DNA of 64,000 bases from Bacillus sp. X1(2014) (GTDB lineage Bacteria; Bacillota; Bacilli; Bacillales_B; DSM-18226), in NCBI RefSeq assembly GCF_007678255.1, contig NZ_VEED01000001.1, positions 620,001-684,000 of the forward strand, read 5' to 3'. Below, piece by piece: positions 18,604-30,473 of the stretch (position 1 is its first letter; each line of letters begins with the position of its first letter). Made by a program: the position numbers and the translations under genes. Below the pieces are notes generated by a model. The model saw only the letters and a list, made by a program, of their open reading frames with translations, was not told the DNA's origin and did no database searches.

Positions 18604-18634
18604 AAAAAACACCCACCAAACCAGGTGGGTGCCA
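18604..18634 (-). terminator. Terminator of the haem operon
   Basis: GCACCCACC and GGTGGGTG form a stem with loop TGGTTT, followed on the minus strand by TTTTTTG. It lies about 10 bp after the hemL stop. Confidence 0.85.
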
Positions 18635-18643
18635 AAAAATAGT

Positions 18644-19930
18644 TTATTTAAGTTTCGAGAAGGCAATCTCCGCTGCACGGATAGTTTTTTCGATATCCTC
18701 ATCGGAGTGCTCTGTTGATAAGAACAAGCCTTCAAATTGTGATGGCGGTAAGAAGATTCCTTGAAGTGCCATCTCACGATAATATGCTGCGAAGAATTCC
18801 AAATTGGATGATTTCGCTACATCATAATTAATGACAGCTTCATTAGTAAAGAAGAAGCCAATCATTGAACCTGCACGGTTAAATGTGATTGGAACATCAT
18901 ATTTTTCAGCAGCTGCCTTGAAGCCTTTTTCCAATAAATCACCCTTACGGATAAATTCCGCATAATGCTCTGGCGTTAATTGACTTAATGTTTCATAACC
19001 TGCTGTCATCGCAAGTGGGTTACCAGAAAGGGTGCCCGCTTGATAAATTGGACCGCTTGGGGCAATCTGCTTCATGATTTCTGCTTTACCACCGTACGCT
19101 CCAACCGGAAGTCCGCCCCCGATTACTTTACCAAGACATGTGATATCAGGAGTGATATTAAAATAGCCTTGAGCACAGTTATAACCCACACGGAAGCCTG
19201 TCATAACTTCATCAAAAATTAGCAATGAGCCGTTCGCTGACGTTATCTCACGTAAACCTTCTAAGAATCCGGGAAGCGGCGGAACCAGCCCCATGTTCCC
19301 AGCAACAGGCTCAACAATGATACAAGCAATATCCTCACCGTATTGTTCAAACGCATATCTTACGCCTTCAAGGTCATTATAAGCGACTGTGATGGTGTTT
19401 GAGGCTACCCCTTCAGGTACACCCGGGCTGTCTGGTAAACCAAGTGTAGCCACCCCAGAACCAGCCTTAATCAACAAGGAATCCCCATGGCCGTGGTAAC
19501 ATCCTTCAAATTTCAAAATCTTGTTACGGCCTGTATATCCTCTAGCTAAGCGAAGCGCGCTCATTGTCGCCTCTGTTCCTGATGATACCATGCGAATGAC
19601 TTCGATGGATGGGACACGTTCAATCACAAGATTAGCTAGTTTATTCTCCATTAATGTCGGTGCACCGAAACTTGTTCCAAGTTCAGCGACCTTTTTTAAG
19701 CCTTCAACCACTCGGTCATTCGTATGACCAAGGATGAGCGGTCCCCATGAAAGGACGTAGTCAATATATTCATTGCCATCAATATCATAAATTTTTGAAC
19801 CCTTGCCTCGTTCCATGAAAATCGGGTCCATATTTACTGATTTAAAAGCACGAACCGGACTATTTACTCCGCCAGGCATAATAGCTTGGGCTTCTTTAAA
19901 TGCTTCTATCGACTTTGTATACGAACGCAT
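18644..19930 (-). CDS. hemL: Glutamate-1-semialdehyde 2,1-aminomutase HemL
   Basis: HemL converts glutamate-1-semialdehyde to 5-aminolevulinate using PLP, the second step of the C5 haem pathway. The 428-residue protein has FDEVMTGFR at 239-247 and the PLP lysine in [13 protein letters not shown] (Lys268). The substrate segment [10 protein letters not shown] near 20-29 is intact. GAGGGAA precedes the ATG. It is the last gene of hemAXCDBL and ends in a strong terminator. The alternative class III aminotransferase call is excluded by operon context. Confidence 0.97.
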   Translation of the reverse strand: MRSYTKSIEAFKEAQAIMPGGVNSPVRAFKSVNMDPIFMERGKGSKIYDIDGNEYIDYVLSWGPLILGHTNDRVVEGLKKVAELGTSFGAPTLMENKLANLVIERVPSIEVIRMVSSGTEATMSALRLARGYTGRNKILKFEGCYHGHGDSLLIKAGSGVATLGLPDSPGVPEGVASNTITVAYNDLEGVRYAFEQYGEDIACIIVEPVAGNMGLVPPLPGFLEGLREITSANGSLLIFDEVMTGFRVGYNCAQGYFNITPDITCLGKVIGGGLPVGAYGGKAEIMKQIAPSGPIYQAGTLSGNPLAMTAGYETLSQLTPEHYAEFIRKGDLLEKGFKAAAEKYDVPITFNRAGSMIGFFFTNEAVINYDVAKSSNLEFFAAYYREMALQGIFLPPSQFEGLFLSTEHSDEDIEKTIRAAEIAFSKLK

Positions 19931-19949
19931 ACCGTTCCCTCTTTTCGAA

Positions 19950-20930
19950 TTATTGGTCTTCTCTTAACCAGCGAACCGCATCTTTTGCAGCATAGGTGAT
20001 GATCAAGTCTGCACCCGCACGTTTCATGCCCATTAACATTTCAAGTACGGTGTTTTTTTCATCAATCCAGCCGTTTTGTGCTGCCGCTTTAACCATTGCA
20101 TATTCTCCGCTTACATTATAAATAACAATCGGTAAATTAAAGGTATTTTTCATATCACGGACGATGTCTAGGTACGGCATACCTGGTTTCACGATTAGGA
20201 AGTCTGCCCCTTCAGCGACATCCGATTCTGCTTCTCTAAATGCCTCCATCCGGTTCGCCGGATCCATTTGATAGGTCTTACGGTCACCAAATTGCGGTGC
20301 ACCCTCAGCTGCTTCACGGAATGGACCGTAGAACGCTGATGCATATTTCACTGCATAAGACATAATAGGAATCTCAGTAAAGCCTGCTTCATCCAACCCA
20401 GCACGAATAGCGGCAACAAAGCCGTCCATCATGTTAGATGGGGCAATAATGTCTGCCCCTGCTTCTGCCTGAGCAATAGCCGTTTTTACAAGCAATTCAA
20501 GAGATTGATCGTTAAGAATCTTCTCCCCTTCAACCACTCCACAATGCCCGTGGCTTGTATATTCGCAAAGACATGTATCAGCAACGACAATAATTTCAGG
20601 GAATTTTTCTTTAATAAACCGAGTAGCTACCTGAACGATCCCATGGTCATGATAGGCTTGCTCACCGCATGCGTCTTTCGTTTTCGGAATGCCGAATAGT
20701 AAAACTGACTTAATTCCGTGTGCTACGATATCTTCCATTTCTGCTTCCAGGTGGTCCATCGAAACTTGGTAAACACCAGGCATGGATGATACTTCATTGC
20801 GGATATTTTCGCCTTCATAAATAAAAAGTGGATAAATGAAGTCCTCTGCTTTGAGGTGATTTTCACGAACAAGTGAACGCATGCTCGCACTCGAGCGTAA
20901 GCGGCGATGACGTTTAAATTGAAGTTCCAT
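19950..20930 (-). CDS. hemB: Delta-aminolevulinic acid dehydratase HemB
   Basis: HemB condenses two 5-aminolevulinate molecules into porphobilinogen. The 326-residue protein has the metal-binding cysteine cluster [14 protein letters not shown] near 118-131 and the two Schiff-base lysines in [14 protein letters not shown] and [12 protein letters not shown]. The start has GGAGG nine bases upstream. It lies three bases after hemD and 19 bp before hemL, so it is in the operon. Confidence 0.97.
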   Translation of the reverse strand: MELQFKRHRRLRSSASMRSLVRENHLKAEDFIYPLFIYEGENIRNEVSSMPGVYQVSMDHLEAEMEDIVAHGIKSVLLFGIPKTKDACGEQAYHDHGIVQVATRFIKEKFPEIIVVADTCLCEYTSHGHCGVVEGEKILNDQSLELLVKTAIAQAEAGADIIAPSNMMDGFVAAIRAGLDEAGFTEIPIMSYAVKYASAFYGPFREAAEGAPQFGDRKTYQMDPANRMEAFREAESDVAEGADFLIVKPGMPYLDIVRDMKNTFNLPIVIYNVSGEYAMVKAAAQNGWIDEKNTVLEMLMGMKRAGADLIITYAAKDAVRWLREDQ

Positions 20931-20933
20931 TGA

Positions 20934-21716
20934 TTATTCCTCCGTCTCTATATAAGCAATCATACTATTAATCATTTCTTTTACGGTATACTCTTTTGGT
21001 GACGCATGAACCGTTAATCCATAGTCATGTAATTTTTTCTCGGTAATGGGACCAATACAGCCAATAAGGCAGTTACCAAGCTGTTTATCCAATCCATACT
21101 CTTTAACGACATCCATTAAATGATCAACCGTTGAAGGGCTTGTAAAGGTAAGTATATCAATATGTTGATTCGCTAGCATCCGAGCCAACCTATCTCGACT
21201 TTCATCCGGCAGGTATGTCTCATAAATGACAACCTCATCCACTTGAGCCCCCCGTTCCGTTAAGGATCTCGCGATATACTCTCGGGCAAGATTTCCTTTC
21301 GGAAGCAGCACCCGAGCATCCCTATCCAATAATGGGCTAAATTCTTCCACAAACGTTTCTGCCACATAAGCAGACGGAACAAACTCAGGTGAGAATCCCA
21401 TTGCTTCCAAAACCTCTGCTGTCTTTTTTCCAATCACAGCGATTCTCGGAAACGATTGATCCGTCTCTTTCTTTTTAAAAAAAGAAAAGAAGGTTTCAAC
21501 TGTGACATTGCTAGTAAAAATAATCCAGTCATATGTATCAAGTGCCATCATTGCATCATGAAGGCGTTGATTTTTTTCAATCGGCCGAAAGGCAATAAGA
21601 GGGATTTCGATTGCAATCCCTCCGTACCTTTCAACAAGTTGTGAAAAGGATTTTGCTTGACCTTCGCCTCTAGGTACAAGAACAGTCTTATCAAGCAAAG
21701 GTAACGTTTGGGTCAT
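20934..21716 (-). CDS. hemD: Uroporphyrinogen-III synthase HemD
   Basis: HemD closes hydroxymethylbilane with inversion of ring D. The 260-residue protein shows the loose family pattern: a start with [12 protein letters not shown], two Rossmann-like lobes, [10 protein letters not shown] near 184-193 and [15 protein letters not shown] near 210-224. The family has few invariant residues, so context carries weight. It overlaps the hemC stop by four bases (ATGA), which suggests translational coupling. Confidence 0.93.
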   Translation of the reverse strand: MTQTLPLLDKTVLVPRGEGQAKSFSQLVERYGGIAIEIPLIAFRPIEKNQRLHDAMMALDTYDWIIFTSNVTVETFFSFFKKKETDQSFPRIAVIGKKTAEVLEAMGFSPEFVPSAYVAETFVEEFSPLLDRDARVLLPKGNLAREYIARSLTERGAQVDEVVIYETYLPDESRDRLARMLANQHIDILTFTSPSTVDHLMDVVKEYGLDKQLGNCLIGCIGPITEKKLHDYGLTVHASPKEYTVKEMINSMIAYIETEE

Positions 21717-22648
21717 TGACCTTCAAGCTCCCGTTTTACCTTTTCAATCAGGTCCTTACCACCCTTTTGAATTAAAAGGTCAGCAGCCTGAACTCCAAGC
21801 TCTTCTGGGTTATGTCCTCTCACTTCTTCTTTAATGATTTCATGTCCTTCTGGTGAAGCTACTAACACATTTAGGACGATTTCATCATTTTCAGCCACGT
21901 AGGCGAAGCCGGCAATTGGTACCTGACACCCACCCTCCATTTTTTGAAGGAAGGCACGCTCGGCACGAACGGCTCTTTCTGTTTTCTTACAAGTGAATTT
22001 TTCAAATAGTTCTAGAAGTTCTTTATCATCTTCACGGCACTCGATCGATAATGCGCCTTGACCCACCGCTGGAATACATAGGTCAGCATCCAAAAATTCA
22101 GTAACTACATCTGAAGTCCAGCCAAGGCGGGAAAGGCCTGCAGCTGCTAGAATAATCGCATCGTATTCTTCCGTTTCTAATTTTGCTAATCTTGTATCTA
22201 CGTTACCACGAATCCATTTAATCTCTAAATCTGGACGCGCCACTAATAACTGAGCACTGCGGCGCAGACTGCTTGTCCCGATAATTGCACCAGGTTTTAA
22301 ATCTTTTAACTTTACATGTCCTCTGGAGATTAGTGCATCACGGTGATCCTCACGGAATGGGATACAGCCAATTGTCAGTCCTTCTGGTAAAACAGCTGGC
22401 ATGTCTTTCATACTATGCACGGCCATATCAATCTCTTTATCAAGCATAGCCTGCTCGATTTCTTTTACAAATAATCCTTTACCGCCAACTTTTGAAAGAG
22501 TAACGTTAAGAATTTGATCCCCTTTTGTAACGATTTCTTTCACTTCAAATTCGAAACGAGGGTCCAATTTCTTCAATTGATCCATCACCCAATTTGTTTG
22601 TGTTAAAGCCAGTTTGCTTCGTCTAGAACCTACAATGATTTTTCTCAT
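21713..22648 (-). CDS. hemC: Porphobilinogen deaminase HemC
   Basis: HemC assembles four porphobilinogens into hydroxymethylbilane. The 311-residue protein has the dipyrromethane-cofactor cysteine in [11 protein letters not shown] near 241-251, [12 protein letters not shown] near 127-138 and VHSMKDMPA near 80-88. AGGAGG precedes the ATG. Length is typical. It sits between hemX and hemD in the operon. Confidence 0.97.
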   Translation of the reverse strand: MRKIIVGSRRSKLALTQTNWVMDQLKKLDPRFEFEVKEIVTKGDQILNVTLSKVGGKGLFVKEIEQAMLDKEIDMAVHSMKDMPAVLPEGLTIGCIPFREDHRDALISRGHVKLKDLKPGAIIGTSSLRRSAQLLVARPDLEIKWIRGNVDTRLAKLETEEYDAIILAAAGLSRLGWTSDVVTEFLDADLCIPAVGQGALSIECREDDKELLELFEKFTCKKTERAVRAERAFLQKMEGGCQVPIAGFAYVAENDEIVLNVLVASPEGHEIIKEEVRGHNPEELGVQAADLLIQKGGKDLIEKVKRELEGQ

Positions 22649-22675
22649 GAATGTGCCTCCTGAGGTGGTTATGCA

Positions 22676-23509
22676 CTACGCATACCATAAATGAAAAGAT
22701 GATAATCTACCAAATAAGAAAAAGTTAATTAGGACAATTAAAAATGCCGCTGTATTCCAAATGGCCAATTTTCTGCCAGATAAATTTTTCATACTATGCA
22801 AATATAAAAGGATACTATAGGCTATCAATAACAGAAATGATCCAACGATTTTCATATCGTACCATGGCATCCCAGGAACCTTAAGAAAGGCCCACTGCAG
22901 TCCTAAAATCAAACTCAGCAGCAGCATTGGCACACCGATCACAGCCAATATGTAGGATGATTTTTCGAGTTTATCTAAGTCGGCAAGACGTATGAGCCTT
23001 GTGCCCCATTTTTTCCTTTTTAATAAATCATATTGAAGCAAATATAATGATGAGAAAACAAAGGATAGGGAAAATGCACCATATGAAAGAATAGCCATCG
23101 TAATATGAATCAACAATAATTCGGAAACAAGCTGCTTCGCCATGATATGCGAACTATATTGTATTGGGGCAAATGTATGAATGGCCATTACCGTAAAGCC
23201 TAGGATATTCGTGAAAAAAACGATAAAATCAACCCGTAATAAATGATTGATCACAATGGATAATGTAACCAAGATCCAAGCATAAAAATAAAGTCCCTCA
23301 AAAATCGTTAATACAGGGAATCTGCCTGTTTTATACATATAGATTCCGAGAAAGACGGTTTGCAAAATCCATACAAACGCAAGTAACCAGAAAGCAATAC
23401 GGTTTGCCTTCCGGTTATGGTGTAGAAAATCGAAAAAATATAACAACACACTAAAGGCGTAAAGAACAACGGTTAATTCGTGAAGCCTTGTCATAAAGAC
23501 ATTAAACAT
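22676..23509 (-). CDS. hemX: HemX, CcsA-like integral membrane protein
   Basis: The 277-residue protein has about eight hydrophobic segments and a CcsA/cytochrome c assembly-type pattern, with a YDMKIVGSFLLLIAYS region near the C-terminus. In B. subtilis HemX limits the amount of HemA; a haem transport role like CcsA is also conceivable. It lies 12 bp downstream of hemA and 27 bp upstream of hemC, in the usual operon place. AAGGGG precedes the ATG. Confidence 0.9.
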   Translation of the reverse strand: MFNVFMTRLHELTVVLYAFSVLLYFFDFLHHNRKANRIAFWLLAFVWILQTVFLGIYMYKTGRFPVLTIFEGLYFYAWILVTLSIVINHLLRVDFIVFFTNILGFTVMAIHTFAPIQYSSHIMAKQLVSELLLIHITMAILSYGAFSLSFVFSSLYLLQYDLLKRKKWGTRLIRLADLDKLEKSSYILAVIGVPMLLLSLILGLQWAFLKVPGMPWYDMKIVGSFLLLIAYSILLYLHSMKNLSGRKLAIWNTAAFLIVLINFFLFGRLSSFHLWYA

Positions 23510-23521
23510 AGAATGTACCCC

Positions 23522-24865
23522 TTATGACTGAAAGGAAGCCCGCGGTGTTGTAACCGGTATTTGATTGGTTTCGGCTGCTTTCGAATGTTGTTCTTGGACA
23601 AGCTCTTCAATATTAAAAATTTTCATGAATAATTCCATTGCCTGATTTGCGTCAGGGCGCGCAGCCAATTCTTTTGCTTGTAAAATCGGATCCTTTAAGA
23701 GCTGGTTGATGATACTTTTTGTATGCTTATTTAAAACTTTTAAGTCGCGTTCTGATAAATTTGGCAATTTCCTCTCCAAACTTACCATCGTTTCAGATTG
23801 AATGGCATGGGCTTTTTCCCTCAGTGCTGAGATAACTGGCACCACTCCAAGCGTTCCAAGCCAATGCTTGAAATCCACGATTTCTTTTTCAATCATGAGC
23901 ATGATTCTTTCGGCTGCTTTCTTGCGCTCTTGCAAGTTGGCCTCAACAATTCCTTCTAAATCGTCGATATCGTATAAAAAGACATTTTCAAGGTCACCGA
24001 TTCTTGGATCTAAGTCACGCGGTACAGCAATATCCACCATAAATAACGGCTTCCCTTTGCGTTTTTTCTCAACGCCGGCCATCATTTCTTTTGAAATAAC
24101 AAAATCCTTCGAACCAGTTGAACTGATTAGGATATCAGCTTCCACTAATACTTTCTCTAATTCAGCCAGTGTTCTCGCTTTACCGCTGAATCGATTCGCT
24201 AAATCGATCGCCTTTTCATACGTTCGGTTAATTACAGTAACTTGTTTCACGCCATTTCCGTGAAGGTTTTGAGCCGCTAATTCTCCCATTTTTCCTGCTC
24301 CGAAAATTAACACATGTTTGTTGGCAAGTGATCCAAAAATTTTCTTGGCCAATTCGACGGCAGCATAGCTGACAGAAACGGCATTGGCACCAATATCAGT
24401 TTCTGAATGAGCACGTTTGGCAAGGGTAATCGCTTGTTTAAACAAGTGATTAAATACAGTACCAGTCGTTGCTTCTTGCTGTGCCAACATGAAGCTCGTA
24501 CGAACTTGTCCAAGGATTTGTGTTTCTCCTAAAACCATGGAATTAAGTCCGCAAGTCACGTTAAATAAATGATCGATCGCCCCATCATCTTCATACACAA
24601 ATAAGAACGGAGAAAATTCTTTTTGCTCTAATCCAAACCATTCTGACAGAAATTCTTTTATATAATAGCGGCCTGTATGTAATTGATCTACCACCGCATA
24701 AATTTCCGTACGATTACATGTAGACAAGATGATATTTTCTAGGATGCTTTTTTTAGTATTTAGCTTTTTAATGGCATCCGCAAGGTCGGCTTCATTAAAT
24801 GACAACCGCTCGCGAATTTCAACAGGGGCAGTTTTATAGTTTATACCGATCACTAATGTATGCAT
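23522..24865 (-). CDS. hemA: Glutamyl-tRNA reductase HemA
   Basis: HemA reduces glutamyl-tRNA to glutamate-1-semialdehyde with NADPH, the first step of the pathway. The start is ATG 24865, giving [19 protein letters not shown], as in other Bacillus; GGGGGTG lies upstream and the longer frame from TTG 24883 overlaps that site. The 447-residue protein has the catalytic cysteine in [11 protein letters not shown] near 48-58 and the NADPH loop [14 protein letters not shown] near 190. It heads the haem operon. Confidence 0.97.
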   Translation of the reverse strand: MHTLVIGINYKTAPVEIRERLSFNEADLADAIKKLNTKKSILENIILSTCNRTEIYAVVDQLHTGRYYIKEFLSEWFGLEQKEFSPFLFVYEDDGAIDHLFNVTCGLNSMVLGETQILGQVRTSFMLAQQEATTGTVFNHLFKQAITLAKRAHSETDIGANAVSVSYAAVELAKKIFGSLANKHVLIFGAGKMGELAAQNLHGNGVKQVTVINRTYEKAIDLANRFSGKARTLAELEKVLVEADILISSTGSKDFVISKEMMAGVEKKRKGKPLFMVDIAVPRDLDPRIGDLENVFLYDIDDLEGIVEANLQERKKAAERIMLMIEKEIVDFKHWLGTLGVVPVISALREKAHAIQSETMVSLERKLPNLSERDLKVLNKHTKSIINQLLKDPILQAKELAARPDANQAMELFMKIFNIEELVQEQHSKAAETNQIPVTTPRASFQS

Positions 24866-24908
24866 TTGTAAGGACACCCCCAATAGATATTACAACTTAA
24901 CTAGTATG

Positions 24909-24917
24909 ATTATATCA
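24909..24917 (-). promoter_or_regulatory. Extended -10 promoter of the haem operon
   Basis: TGATATAAT on the minus strand is an extended -10 element 44 bp upstream of the hemA start. There is no good -35 match. I do not see the PerR-box known for hemA in B. subtilis. Confidence 0.5.
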
Positions 24918-25143
24918 TGAGCAATTTCGACTTTTCCTCCTAAAATGTGAACAGAAAACGAAACTATATGGTAATATATTAAAGTAAAGTCGCCGATTAA
25001 CAATCCCAATAGGGACAGTTTATCAACGTTTCCTTTAGACTTTCTTAATCATGATAAATGTTTTTTTAAAATACTTCCTTATGTACAGTACCAAAAAAAT
25101 GGACAAGATTCAAGAGAACCTTACTGGAAGTGTGGTGTTTTTA

Positions 25144-25632
25144 ATGAAGAATCAACGAGTTTTTCCTGGGATCATTCTTATCGGCTTTGGTGCTTACTTT
25201 TTGTTGCAGCAATCCGGCATAACTATTTTTCAACAATTTTTCACATGGCCGACACTGTTGATTATTGTCGGAATTGCTTTTCTAGGTCAGGGGTATTCTG
25301 CACACGAGTACGAGGCAATTCTTCCTGGGGTCATAATGGCTGGCTTTGGACTCCATTTTCATCTGGTCGGCAAGATGTCCTTTTGGCCAAGTAACACGAT
25401 TGGAATGCTGATATTAATTATTTCTGCAGGTTTTTTCCTGCGCTTTCAAAAGACGAATTCTGGTTTATTTCAAGCATTCCTCTTTCTTATTTTAGCTGTT
25501 CTCCTCTTATTTTATGATAAAATTACTGCATATTTTGACTTACTCCAAAACGGTATGAGTTTCGTGTGGAAGTTTTGGCCCGCCCTGCTCATCGTCGTTG
25601 GTATTTATTTTTTACTAAAGAAAAAAAAATGA
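25144..25632 (+). CDS. Membrane protein YsxD-like (LiaI/LiaF-type TM region)
   Basis: The start at ATG 25144 (MKNQRVFPGIILIGFGAYF) is preferred because the upstream open frame is A+T-rich and the sequence pattern of this family begins there; the ribosome binding site (GTGGTG) is only fair. The 162-residue protein consists almost entirely of five or six short hydrophobic segments with the repeated pattern GIILIGFGxYF and LLIVVGIYFLL, typical of LiaI-LiaF-like TM regions. Position between hemA and ysxC equals ysxD of B. subtilis. It is convergent with ysxC. The function is unknown; cell-envelope stress sensing is only a family analogy. Confidence 0.72.
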   Translation: MKNQRVFPGIILIGFGAYFLLQQSGITIFQQFFTWPTLLIIVGIAFLGQGYSAHEYEAILPGVIMAGFGLHFHLVGKMSFWPSNTIGMLILIISAGFFLRFQKTNSGLFQAFLFLILAVLLLFYDKITAYFDLLQNGMSFVWKFWPALLIVVGIYFLLKKKK

Positions 25633-25660
25633 CGCCTGGCGCAATTGCCAGGCGTTTCTT
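25625..25660 (-). terminator. Bidirectional terminator between ysxD and ysxC
   Basis: ACGCCTGGC and GCCAGGCGT form a perfect 9-bp stem with a GCAATT loop. On the minus strand it is followed by a long T run, on the plus strand by TTTCTT, so it serves ysxC strongly and the plus-strand gene as well. Confidence 0.85.
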
Positions 25661-25662
25661 AT

Positions 25663-26244
25663 TTACATATAGCTTTGAAGTGCTGACCATGCTTCATCTT
25701 TCCCAAGTCCTGTTTCTGAAGAGAAAAGAATCATTTGGTCATTTTTATCAAGGTCTAATGTCTCTCGGACAACTTTTAAATGCTTTTGCCATTTCCCTTT
25801 TGGGATCTTATCCGCTTTTGTTGCGATGATAATACAAGGGATCTCATAATGCTTTAAAAAATCATACATCATCACATCATCTTTCGATGGTGGATGTCTA
25901 AGGTCAACAATTTGCACAGCTGCTCTTAGTTGCTCGCGTGATGTAAAATAGGTTTCGATCATTTTTCCCCACGCTGCCCGCTCTGATTTAGAGACTTTCG
26001 CGTACCCATAACCTGGAACATCCACAAAATGAAGCATTTCATTTATTAAGTAGAAATTTAACGTTTGTGTTTTTCCTGGCTTAGAAGAGATTCTCGCCAA
26101 ACCTTTTCTATTGAGCATTTTATTGATAAAAGATGATTTACCAACATTGGAACGGCCAGCAAGCGCAAATTCAGGTAAATCTGTTTCTGGATATTGTTCT
26201 GGCTTTACAGCACTGATGACTATTTCTGAACTTACTACCTTCAT
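25663..26244 (-). CDS. ysxC: Ribosome biogenesis GTPase YsxC (EngB)
   Basis: YsxC is an essential GTPase for 50S assembly. The 193-residue protein has G1 [10 protein letters not shown] near 30, the G2 region [10 protein letters not shown]3 DVPGYGYA, G4 TKADKIP and G5 SSETGLG. Its start overlaps the lonA stop by four bases, and AAGGTG lies upstream, so it is co-translated with lonA as in B. subtilis. Confidence 0.97.
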   Translation of the reverse strand: MKVVSSEIVISAVKPEQYPETDLPEFALAGRSNVGKSSFINKMLNRKGLARISSKPGKTQTLNFYLINEMLHFVDVPGYGYAKVSKSERAAWGKMIETYFTSREQLRAAVQIVDLRHPPSKDDVMMYDFLKHYEIPCIIIATKADKIPKGKWQKHLKVVRETLDLDKNDQMILFSSETGLGKDEAWSALQSYM

Positions 26245-28568
26245 TGCACTTCACCTTCCAAAAGGGCATGCCTCAAGACTTCATCCACATGGGAAACAAG
26301 GACAAAATCCAGTTCATTCCTTACGCTTTCTGGGATATCATCAATATCCTTTTCATTATCTTTTGGAAGAATAATCTTCGTTAAGCCAGCGCGATGGGCA
26401 CTAAGGGTCTTTTCTTTCAAACCGCCTATCGGAAGGACTCTTCCTCTTAACGTAATCTCTCCTGTCATCCCAACTTCGCGGCGGATTGGCCGGCCTGACA
26501 ATGCAGATACCAGTGCTGTTGCCATCGTGATTCCTGCTGATGGTCCATCTTTTGGAACTGCACCTTCTGGCACATGTATATGGATATCATATTTTTCATG
26601 GAAATCTTCTTCAATACCTAGTTCTTCCGCTTTAGAACGGATATAACTAAACGCAGCTTGCGCAGACTCCTTCATGACGTCGCCAAGCTTCCCGGTTAAT
26701 ACAAGTTTCCCTTTACCTGGAGCTAAAGATACTTCGATCTGGAGTGTGTCTCCACCCACAGTTGTATAGGCTAACCCAGTTGCTACTCCGACCTGATCTT
26801 CGCTTTCTGCCATTCCATAATGGAATCTTGTTTTTCCTAAAAACTCTTCGATATTCTTTTCGGTAATGATGACGCGTTTCTTTTCACCGGAAACAATAAT
26901 TTTTGCGGTCTTCCGGCAAAGAGTTGCCATCTGACGTTCTAAACTTCGAACACCAGCTTCCCGTGTGTAGTAACGAACGACTTTTAGAATTGCATCATCG
27001 CGGACTTGAAGAACTCCTTTGGAAAGACCATTTTCTTTCATTTGTTTTGGAAGCAAATGATCACTACAAATATGAACCTTTTCAAGCTCAGTGTAGCCGG
27101 CAATTGTGATAATTTCCATTCTGTCTAATAACGGTCCAGGAATCGTTGATAGATTATTGGCCGTTGCTATAAACATGACCTTAGAGAGATCATAGGTTTC
27201 TTCTATATAATGGTCGCTAAAATTACTATTTTGTTCTGGGTCTAGAACTTCGAGCATGGCACTCGATGGGTCTCCGCGGAAATCACTGGACATTTTATCA
27301 ATTTCATCGAGTAAAAAGACAGGGTTAATGGTTCCTGCTTTTTTCATTCCCTGGATGATTCGTCCTGGCATCGCACCCACATATGTTCTGCGATGGCCTC
27401 GAATTTCGGATTCATCACGCACTCCGCCAAGTGATACACGAACAAAATGACGATTGAGCGATGTCGCAATCGAACGGGCCAGGCTTGTTTTACCTACCCC
27501 TGGAGGTCCTGCTAGACAGAGGATTGGTCCTTTTAACGAGTTGGTCAGCTTTTGAACCGCCAAATATTCAAGGACACGTTCCTTCACCTTTTCAAGACCA
27601 TAATGGTCCTGATTTAAGATCTTTTCTGAACGGTTAATGTCAATGTCATCTTCCGTTTTATTAGACCAAGGGAGACTAATTAACCAATCAAGGTAGTTTC
27701 GAATCACAGCACTTTCTGCTGAACTGGTTGGTACCTTTTCATACCGGTCTAATTCCTTTTGTGCCGCTTTTAGCACATGTTCAGGCATGCCTGCTTGCTC
27801 AATTTTTTTCGTAAGCTCGGCAATTTCACCGGTTTTGCCTTCTTTATCGCCTAATTCCTTTTGTATCGCTTTCATTTGCTCACGTAAATAATACTCTTTT
27901 TGTGTCCGTTCCATCGAACGCTTAACACGCTGACCAATCTTTTTCTCTAAATTCAAGACTTCTTTTTCGTTATGGATGATATCAATTACTTTGTTCACTC
28001 TTTCTTTGATATCCGTCGTTTCCAGAATCTCCTGCTTTTCCTTTAACTTAATCGGTAAGTGGGAGGAAATGATATCTGCCATTCTGCCAGGCTCTTCAAT
28101 ATCTGCAACAGACGCATAGGTCTCTGCAGAAATCTTCTTCGATAATTTTATGTATTGTTCGAAATAGTCAAGCATGGTTCTCATTAGGGCTTGATCTTCG
28201 ACATCCTTCGTAATTGGGTCATCATAGGTAACGATTGTAACCGCATAGTAGTCTTCTTCATCATGAAATGAAGTGATTTCCCCACGATTTAATCCTTCTA
28301 CCAAGACCCTTATCGTGCCGTTTGGCAGCTTAAGCATTTGTTTTACTTTTGTTAATGTTCCTATCGTGTATAAATCCTCTTCAGAAGGGTCATCAATTGA
28401 AACCTCCTTTTGAGTGGTTAAGAAAATTAAATGGTCATCTACCATTGCTTTTTCAAGTGCTTGTACTGATCTTTCACGTCCAACATCTAAATGCAGGACC
28501 ATGGTCGGATAGACGAGCAATCCTCGAAGCGGCAGGAGGGGGACGATCAATTCGTTCTTTTTCGTCAA
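26241..28568 (-). CDS. lonA: ATP-dependent protease LonA
   Basis: LonA degrades misfolded and regulatory proteins. The start is TTG 28568: TGGAGGTG sits seven bases upstream, whereas the ATG at 28586 lies over that site. The 775-residue protein has the LON substrate domain (1-200), Walker [24 protein letters not shown], and the Ser-Lys protease with the serine in [12 protein letters not shown] and the lysine in [11 protein letters not shown]. All catalytic residues are intact. It is followed by ysxC with a 4-bp overlap. A CtsR operator was looked for and not seen. Confidence 0.97.
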   Translation of the reverse strand: MTKKNELIVPLLPLRGLLVYPTMVLHLDVGRERSVQALEKAMVDDHLIFLTTQKEVSIDDPSEEDLYTIGTLTKVKQMLKLPNGTIRVLVEGLNRGEITSFHDEEDYYAVTIVTYDDPITKDVEDQALMRTMLDYFEQYIKLSKKISAETYASVADIEEPGRMADIISSHLPIKLKEKQEILETTDIKERVNKVIDIIHNEKEVLNLEKKIGQRVKRSMERTQKEYYLREQMKAIQKELGDKEGKTGEIAELTKKIEQAGMPEHVLKAAQKELDRYEKVPTSSAESAVIRNYLDWLISLPWSNKTEDDIDINRSEKILNQDHYGLEKVKERVLEYLAVQKLTNSLKGPILCLAGPPGVGKTSLARSIATSLNRHFVRVSLGGVRDESEIRGHRRTYVGAMPGRIIQGMKKAGTINPVFLLDEIDKMSSDFRGDPSSAMLEVLDPEQNSNFSDHYIEETYDLSKVMFIATANNLSTIPGPLLDRMEIITIAGYTELEKVHICSDHLLPKQMKENGLSKGVLQVRDDAILKVVRYYTREAGVRSLERQMATLCRKTAKIIVSGEKKRVIITEKNIEEFLGKTRFHYGMAESEDQVGVATGLAYTTVGGDTLQIEVSLAPGKGKLVLTGKLGDVMKESAQAAFSYIRSKAEELGIEEDFHEKYDIHIHVPEGAVPKDGPSAGITMATALVSALSGRPIRREVGMTGEITLRGRVLPIGGLKEKTLSAHRAGLTKIILPKDNEKDIDDIPESVRNELDFVLVSHVDEVLRHALLEGEVQ

Positions 28569-28628
28569 ATTACTGCACCTCCACATGCAAACAATTTTTC
28601 ACTACAAAATCAGAATGGTCTTTGTACA

Positions 28629-28657
28629 ATTCTATCCTATTTATTTTTAAGTGTCTA
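28629..28657 (-). promoter_or_regulatory. Sigma-A-type promoter of lonA
   Basis: TAGACA and TAGAAT are separated by 17 bp on the minus strand, about 60 bp upstream of the lonA start. Each hexamer has five or so matches to consensus. Confidence 0.5.
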
Positions 28658-28762
28658 TTTTTAGAGAAAGCGGGTTGATTCTCTTTTCAGCATACGTTTA
28701 GTTTCCCCAATCATTCCGATTTCTTTCTATAATAATGGTAGAAAACTTTTGATAAAATAGGC

Positions 28763-28804
28763 AAAAAACTTCGGCTTGCAGATGGATCACAAACCGAAGT
28801 TTTA
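28763..28804 (-). terminator. Terminator of lonB
   Basis: AAACTTCGGTTTG pairs with CAAGCCGAAGTTT, followed by TTTTGCC on the minus strand, directly after the lonB stop. Confidence 0.85.
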
Positions 28805-28805
28805 A

Positions 28806-30473
28806 TTAGATACTCTCTTTTTTAGATAGCTCAATCGATGCAGGGATTGCATCCATTTTTTGATAATCATTTACCAGCGCAATCTCAAATACTTCATGCA
28901 GATGGGAAACGGGAATAATTTTTATTCCATCAATCTCATTTAAAATCGTTTGCATGTTTTCCTCTGGAATAATCACTGTTTTTGCTCCTGCTTTTTTCGC
29001 AGCTTTTACCTTTGGATACACCCCGCCAATCGGTTTGACATTTCCATGGATACTTATTTCTCCTGTCATGGCAACCGTGTTGTCGATTGGAATTTTATAA
29101 ATCGCAGAGTAAATGCCAGTCGCCATCGCAATTCCTGCCGATGGGCCGTCGATTGGAACACCGCCCGGGAAATTCACATGGATATCAAAGTCGTTAGCTG
29201 GGACACCCATTGATCGTAAAACCGTTATTACATTTTCAATGGAACCGCGCGCCATACTCTTCCGGCGAATCGATTTGCCTTGTCCGCCAATACTTTCTTC
29301 ATCAACAATACCTGTGATATTGATTGTCCCTTTATCTTTGGCAGGGATGACGGTCACTTCAATTTCTAGGAGCGCACCCGAATTTGGCCCATAAACAGCC
29401 AAGCCATTAACAAGACCTACATGGGATAAATCATTAATTTTTCGTTCCATTCTTGGTGACATTTGACTCGCATGGATGACCCACTCGATATCCTCATCCT
29501 TGATATAATCGCGTTCTTCTGTTATCGCAAGTCCTGCCGCAATTTGAATTAAATTAACTGTTTCGCGCCCATTCCTTGCATAGTTCGATAGTGTATTGAC
29601 GCCTGTTTCGTTGATTTGTAGGTTCACTTTTTGGGCAGCCTTATTCGCAATTTCAACGATTTCTTCCTGTGTTAAATCCCGAAAGAAAACTTCCATACAA
29701 CGGGACCGAATCGCAGGGGGAATTTCACTTGGTGTCCTTGTCGTAGCGCCAATTAACCGGAAATCGGCTGGAAGGCCATTTTTAAAAATATCATGGATAT
29801 GGGTCGGAATTTGATTATTTTCCTCATGATAATACGCACTTTCAAGGAAAACCTTCCGATCCTCTAATACCTTTAAGAGCTTATTCATTTGAATCGGATG
29901 CAATTCTCCAATTTCATCGATAAAAAGGACCCCACCATGAGCATTGGTCACTGCCCCTTGCTTTGGCTGCGGAATTCCTGCTTGTCCCATGGCCCCTGCT
30001 CCTTGATAGATTGGATCATGTACAGAACCGATTAACGGATCAGCAATTCCTCTCTCATCAAATCGCGCAGTCGTTGCATCTAGCTCGATAAAAACAGATT
30101 CAGGTTTAAAGGGTGATTTACGATTTTTCTTCGCTTCTTCTAAAACAAGGCGTGCAGCTGCTGTTTTTCCAATTCCAGGCGGTCCATAAATAATCACATG
30201 CTGGGGATTTGGTCCACATAGTGCTGCTTTTAATGATTTGATTCCATCTTCTTGGCCGACAATATCTTGAAAGCTTGAAGGCCTTACTTTTTCAGCTAAT
30301 GGTTCTGAAAGTGAAATAGATCTCATTTTGCGAAGTTGATCCATTTCCTTACGGGATTCCCGATCAATGGATACTTTTTGTGTACGCTGATTCCTAAGCA
30401 AATTCCAAAAATACAGCCCAATTATGATTCCGAAGAATAGCTGTATAAATAAGGCAATCCCCGTCCAACTCAT
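28806..30473 (-). CDS. lonB: Forespore-type Lon protease LonB
   Basis: LonB is a Lon-like protease that in B. subtilis is made in the forespore under sigma-F. The 555-residue protein starts with one hydrophobic segment (about 4-24), so it is probably membrane-tethered. The AAA part has GPPGIGKTAAARL near 95 and FIDEIGELH. The protease part has the Ser in DGPSAGIAMATG and the Lys in NVKPIGGVYPKVKAA. It lacks the long LON domain of LonA. GGAGGG precedes the ATG. A sigma-F promoter was not clearly identified. Confidence 0.94.
   Translation of the reverse strand: MSWTGIALFIQLFFGIIIGLYFWNLLRNQRTQKVSIDRESRKEMDQLRKMRSISLSEPLAEKVRPSSFQDIVGQEDGIKSLKAALCGPNPQHVIIYGPPGIGKTAAARLVLEEAKKNRKSPFKPESVFIELDATTARFDERGIADPLIGSVHDPIYQGAGAMGQAGIPQPKQGAVTNAHGGVLFIDEIGELHPIQMNKLLKVLEDRKVFLESAYYHEENNQIPTHIHDIFKNGLPADFRLIGATTRTPSEIPPAIRSRCMEVFFRDLTQEEIVEIANKAAQKVNLQINETGVNTLSNYARNGRETVNLIQIAAGLAITEERDYIKDEDIEWVIHASQMSPRMERKINDLSHVGLVNGLAVYGPNSGALLEIEVTVIPAKDKGTINITGIVDEESIGGQGKSIRRKSMARGSIENVITVLRSMGVPANDFDIHVNFPGGVPIDGPSAGIAMATGIYSAIYKIPIDNTVAMTGEISIHGNVKPIGGVYPKVKAAKKAGAKTVIIPEENMQTILNEIDGIKIIPVSHLHEVFEIALVNDYQKMDAIPASIELSKKESI

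Noticed and set aside
28569..28762. CtsR operator upstream of lonA
   Set aside because: No tandem GGTCAAA heptads are present.
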